A DNA stretch of 64,000 nucleotides, taken from positions 1 through 64,000 of the forward strand of contig MZNV01001521.1 of NCBI GenBank assembly GCA_002081555.1, read 5' to 3'. Positions 60,937-64,000 of the stretch are shown one piece after another. Position numbers and translations under genes: made by a program. The notes under the pieces were generated by a model, which did not search any database, was not told the DNA's origin, and saw nothing but the letters and a program-made list of their open reading frames with translations. Source of the DNA: Protostelium mycophagum (taxonomy: Eukaryota; Evosea; Variosea; Protosteliida; Protosteliaceae). Numbering within the stretch: position 1 is the stretch's first letter; the number at the start of each line of letters is the position of its first letter.

Positions 60937-61719
60937 CTACAAATCGAGGTAAGGCGTGAGGCCTTGCTCTGTCGCAATGTCATGCATTCTCTTTTTGATG
61001 TCCATCTTCAATCTGTAACACATGAGGAGGAGGCAATCATTGAAGGTGCACCTCTTTTTTTCTTGGTTGACCGTGTCCTGAAACTCTTTCTGCGGACATA
61101 TCAGAACAAGGCATTTCAATTTGCGGAGTAATAATGGCAATACCTGGACAAGTTCGACGTTTGTTTCGTAGCCTTGAATGATATCCGTTGTTTTTGAGTC
61201 CACTTCCTCCAACATCCCTTCCAATGTCTTTATCTTGTGAAGGAGATCGAGCTTGAAACCTTCGCACCGTTTTAGAAGAATCTCCTTCTGCTTTAAAGCT
61301 TCCAAAAGTGTTCCTTCCGCCTCCGTTTTCCTCTCTTGTGTGTATCTTTACGACGTTAAAGCAGTGTCTCATCAACTCTCGCAATCACCTGTCTAAGCTG
61401 TGTTGGGCTGATACTCGTAATTGATCTTCACAATTCTTCAGATATGCATGAAGTTTCCTCTTAACCAGCCTCTGTTTATGTTCCTCCAATTCCAACTCCT
61501 TCTGTCTGATCTGTTGTTGTTCTGCGTCTTCATCGAATTCGTCATACAAATCACTCGAACGTGATGGAGGTCGAGATGTCTTTAATTGCGGTGGAGGTGG
61601 TGGTTCTGGAGCGCTGGGCTGTGGGATTGGCTTCTTACCGACCTCTGTCCATCAGAAAGGAACGTTCCTTTACAGGATTACGATGTGTTACCTGCCCTTT
61701 TGCCCCTCTGGGCTTGCAT
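60937..61719 (-). CDS. Small coiled-coil protein, unrecognised
   Basis: Starts MQAQRGKRA at 61719 and joins by a 46-nt intron to EVGKKPIPQPSAPEPPPPPQ (Pro-rich), then SSDLYDEFDEDAEQQQIRQK with ELELEEHKQRLVKRKLHAYL, a helical charged stretch. The next exons give TEAEGTLLEALKQKEILLKR with CEGFKLDLLHKIKTLEGMLE and, after a further intron, KEFQDTVNQEKKRCTFNDCL...GLTPYLDL stop at 60937-60939. Total is about 220 residues, mostly coiled coil. It resembles small adaptor or cilia/centrosome CCDC proteins in composition only; I cannot name it. It lies 145 bp downstream of the stop of the next gene on the same strand. Confidence 0.7.
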
Positions 61720-61864
61720 TAAGCTGCCGGTGATGTGTTGCGTTTGAAATGTGCGATGGCGGGAACACAAAAATGGCTCGTTGTAATTGCATTTTTTTTA
61801 ATTATAGGTTTCACCGAGTTATCTTGAGAGAAAGTAGAGTAGCAACAAATGGAGCTGTACAACT

Positions 61865-62670
61865 TTATTCTGTTTTCGACTTTCTAGCTCCCTTCTCAGA
61901 TTTCTTGGGTCGCGTTTTTCGTTGTGAATTTTGTTTTCCAATGGTGAACCACCGGGAATCAACATAAGCTCCTGTCTCCATCGTACACCGTAACATCAAA
62001 CGGCGGCCTGGGTCCTCCTGCATGTCGAAGTAAGTACGGGGGGAGAACAACTGATGTACATCAGTGATGACGTCACCAACATCGAGTCGACACAATACCC
62101 CGTAACCGATGAAGATGGTTTTATAATCTGAAGGGTCAGCGAAGTGCAAGTAAGGAACGTACTCAGGTGAGGGTTCGAAAGCCTCACGATCTCCCGCCCT
62201 CATCTTTCGAAAGACCAAGGTCCTTTGTTCATCATCGCTAAGCCGTTCCTTCGTATCGTAATCATCTGTCTGATTCAGCACTAGGAACATCAATTGATTC
62301 ATTCGGTCTCACATAACTCTGCGATGATACACGATGCAGGAGGCATTGGCGAAGTGAAACTCAGAATCAACTTGCTGGCAACAAACCGGAAGGCCTGTCG
62401 GCTGGATTCCCGGTCGATATATCTGGCCCTCTCCTCCTTCGTGTTGTCGTTGACTATGACCAATCTGACATCCTTTGTTGGAGCACTCTCAAAAATCAAG
62501 GGTGGTAAGGCCTCCTCCTTGCTGCCATCTTGGGGTAATTCGGTGTTTTCGTCTTCCAGAAGGGATTCTTCAGCGTAGAGACCGAATTCCAAATTGTCAA
62601 TGGAGCGGTATAGTATGCCAGAGCTATTGAGATAGCCAGACCAAGAGGAGGGACCTGGGTTACCTTGCAT
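61865..62670 (-). CDS. Unrecognised protein, two exons
   Basis: The ATG at 62668-62670 gives MQGNPGPSSWSGYLNSSGIL, then LEDENTELPQDGSKEEALPP, SAPTKDVRLVIVNDNTKEER and a hydrophobic block ASKLILSFTSPMPPASCIIA. A 50-nt intron (GTGAGACC...ACAG) leads in phase to DYDTKERLSDDEQRTLVFRK, EYVPYLHFADPSDYKTIFIG and YGVLCRLDVGDVITDVHQLF, then a Lys/Arg-rich tail (RKTRPKKSEKGARKSK) and a stop at 61865-61867. About 250 residues, mixed alpha/beta with a possible nuclear-localisation tail. I do not recognise a family. An upstream start at 62738 (MTQIPRILPSFWRD) is in another frame and was not used. Confidence 0.7.
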
Positions 62671-62697
62671 TCTGTGTTCTGTGGCCGTTGTTGTGAG

Positions 62698-62709
62698 TCC
62701 CGCCAAAAG
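62698..62709 (-). promoter_or_regulatory. E2F-like site just upstream of a start codon
   Basis: CCTTTTGGCGGGA on the minus strand lies 28 bp upstream of the ATG at 62670. It matches the recurring TTTTGGCGGGA motif. This region also separates the gene from the divergent WDR83 gene. Function is inferred. Confidence 0.35.
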
Positions 62710-63041
62710 GATGGAAGAATTCGAGGAATTTGGGTCACGGTATGCTATCGTATTATCACTACCTTAATGAATTGGGGTAAACGTCGTGAAAAATTCAAGA
62801 GATCTTCGAGGAAAAATACGTAACTCTTTTCGAAGAATTTTCGGTGTAAATTTTGCACGATTACTTTTCCAGCTTATATGTGGACAAGATCTGGTTCGAT
62901 TGTGTTTCTTTGTCTATATATAAGCAAAACCCTGTCATTTTTACATTTGAAATGTCAGTCTTCAGGGAGAAAAACAGCTTCAAAATTATACCGACTACAA
63001 CGAGCCTCTTTTCTTTGACATTGACAGGATCAGATTCAAAA
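62710..63041. other. Divergent intergenic region before WDR83
   Basis: About 330 bp, AT-rich. It holds TTGACATTGACAGGATC close to the WDR83 start (a TGACA/TGTCA-type motif or a 5' UTR intron acceptor) and GACTACAACGA, a near copy of the dispersed motif. No gene seen. Confidence 0.45.
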
Positions 63042-64000
63042 ATGGTGTGGAGAGAAGTGAAGACACTCCCAGGACATGAGGGAGGAACTCATGTGGTACG
63101 ACATAATAAGAATGGTAATTATTGTGTCAGCGGTGGATCAGATCGAAAGATTACCCTTTGGAACCCTTCTACCGGCCAAAGCATAAAATCATACACTGGA
63201 CATGGTCGTGAAATAGCAGATATTGCACTGTGTAAAGACAATCGAATGATAGTGAGTGTCCAAATCATGATTCAATTGTAATAACGGTTTGCAGGCATCA
63301 TGTGGAGGAGATAAACAGATTTTCATCTGGGATGTATTAGATGGAAGAACAATACGAAGATTAAAAGGTGATGGATCTTAATAAACCGTGATCGTTGTGG
63401 AGATTGTGTGGAAATTCAATCAGGGACTGATTTCAAATTAGGGCATGATAATCGAATAAATACAGTCGCATTTAATGAAGATCAATCCGTACTCGTCAGT
63501 GGTTCATATGACAAGACAATCAAGGTAAGAATAAACTCTTTATCTGCTTTTATCAATTTATTATCGTAGTAAATATTTTCGTATCGACATCGAAATGTAC
63601 AAAATTCAAATCTCACAGTTTTGGGACTTAAAAGCCAACACCTACGAACCAATACAAACCCTGGAACATTCTGTGGACAGTATAACGTGCGTGAGGGTTT
63701 ACGGTGTGGAGGTAGTGTCTTGCAGTGTAGATGGGAACGTAAGGACATATGACATCAGGATGGGCACATTGAACGTGGATACAGTCGGTCATCCGGTGAG
63801 AATTCTATCTATTTGAAGGGTTTCATATCTATGAGATTGTTAATCATAGAAAAATGTACAACGATGATCTTCCACAATCATCTTTGCCACAAACCTGCTC
63901 TCGTTTTGCAAATTCAGTTTTATTTCCTCATCTCATCAAATCAGGTCACCTGTGTTAATCTCTCACACGACAGGAACTGCATCCTCGCATCTTCTCTCGA
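63042..64000 (+). CDS. WDR83: WD40-repeat protein WDR83/MORG1 (3' partial)
   Basis: Scaffold of ERK signalling and component linked to splicing and to HIF prolyl hydroxylase. Starts MVWREVKTLPGHEGGTHVVR and continues over six exons of WD40 blades: NGNYCVSGGSDRKITLWNPS with TGQSIKSYTGHGREIADIAL, ASCGGDKQIFIWDVLDGRTI, LKGHDNRINTVAFNEDQSVL with VSGSYDKTIKFWDLKANTYE, PIQTLEHSVDSITCVRVYGV with EVVSCSVDGNVRTYDIRMGT, and VTCVNLSHDRNCILASSL at the window edge. Blade order and the sequence GHDNRINTV...FNE match the MORG1 family closely. The rest of the protein lies beyond 64000. Introns are about 40-60 nt, except a longer one near 63815-63945. Confidence 0.94.

Overview
The window is eukaryotic nuclear DNA from a very compact, animal-like genome. 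Genes lie on both strands with little space between them. Most are split by many tiny GT-AG introns, typically about 35-60 nt. The gene content points to an early-branching metazoan: a PARP1-type polymerase, PAS-domain kinase, PIG-K/GPI8, mitochondrial NADP-isocitrate dehydrogenase, an SFI1-like centrin-binding protein, CCDC115/VMA22, CLK kinase, WDR83/MORG1, a RasGEF, and a receptor kinase-like protein with TIG, WSC and GPS modules. A sponge, perhaps a glass sponge because of the compactness and short introns, is my best guess. A choanoflagellate or other compact holozoan cannot be excluded from sequence alone. No virus-like or large transposable element was recognised.

Layout. 0-3.5 kb (+): 3' part of a gene with PEVK-like repeats. 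3.7-7.6 kb (-): PARP1. 8.3-9.1 kb (+): small multi-pass membrane protein. 9.3-10.7 kb (-): secreted EGF-repeat protein. 10.9-12.2 kb (+): an unrecognised gene and a universal stress protein. 12.6 kb (-): tRNA-Gln(CUG). 12.8-14.3 kb (-): histidine acid phosphatase ending in RDEL. 14.4-17.8 kb (-): PAS kinase. 18.1-18.9 kb (+): possible membrane protein. 19.0-20.7 kb (-): PIG-K. 20.8-25.4 kb (+): two unrecognised genes and a RasGEF. 25.7-28.4 kb (+): IDH. 28.9-30.5 kb (+): EGF plus seven-helix membrane protein. 30.8-39.7 kb (-): SFI1-like protein. 40.0-41.3 kb (+): CCDC115. 41.6-42.8 kb (-): class 3 lipase. 43.1-45.1 kb (-): MFS transporter. 45.3-50.5 kb (+): glutamyl-tRNA synthetase, NmrA-like protein and an intronless DJ-1/PfpI protein. 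50.9-57.7 kb (+): receptor pseudokinase. 57.8-59.5 kb (-): CLK. 59.7-60.8 kb (+): bacterial-type phosphatidylserine synthase. 60.9-62.7 kb (-): a coiled-coil protein and an unrecognised protein. 63.0 kb to the end (+): WDR83.

Neighbouring genes are mostly unrelated housekeeping functions. The recurring arrangement is divergent pairs with about 100-400 bp between start codons (PIG-K/membrane protein, MFS/GluRS, CLK/PssA, SFI1/CCDC115), plus a few very tight same-strand pairs.

The most striking signal is not a gene. Introns and intergenic gaps carry a small vocabulary of near-identical short DNA motifs in both orientations: TCTACAAC (at least about 80 copies by hand count, against about 2 expected), E2F-like TTTTGGCGGGAAA, CRE-like TGACGTCA, MEF2-like CTAAAAATAG, TGACA/TGTCA clusters, GAAATTTC repeats, and a TTAACGTG/TTACCG family. 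Exon boundaries and spans given here are hand-built from splice signals and homology, so ends are approximate where stated.
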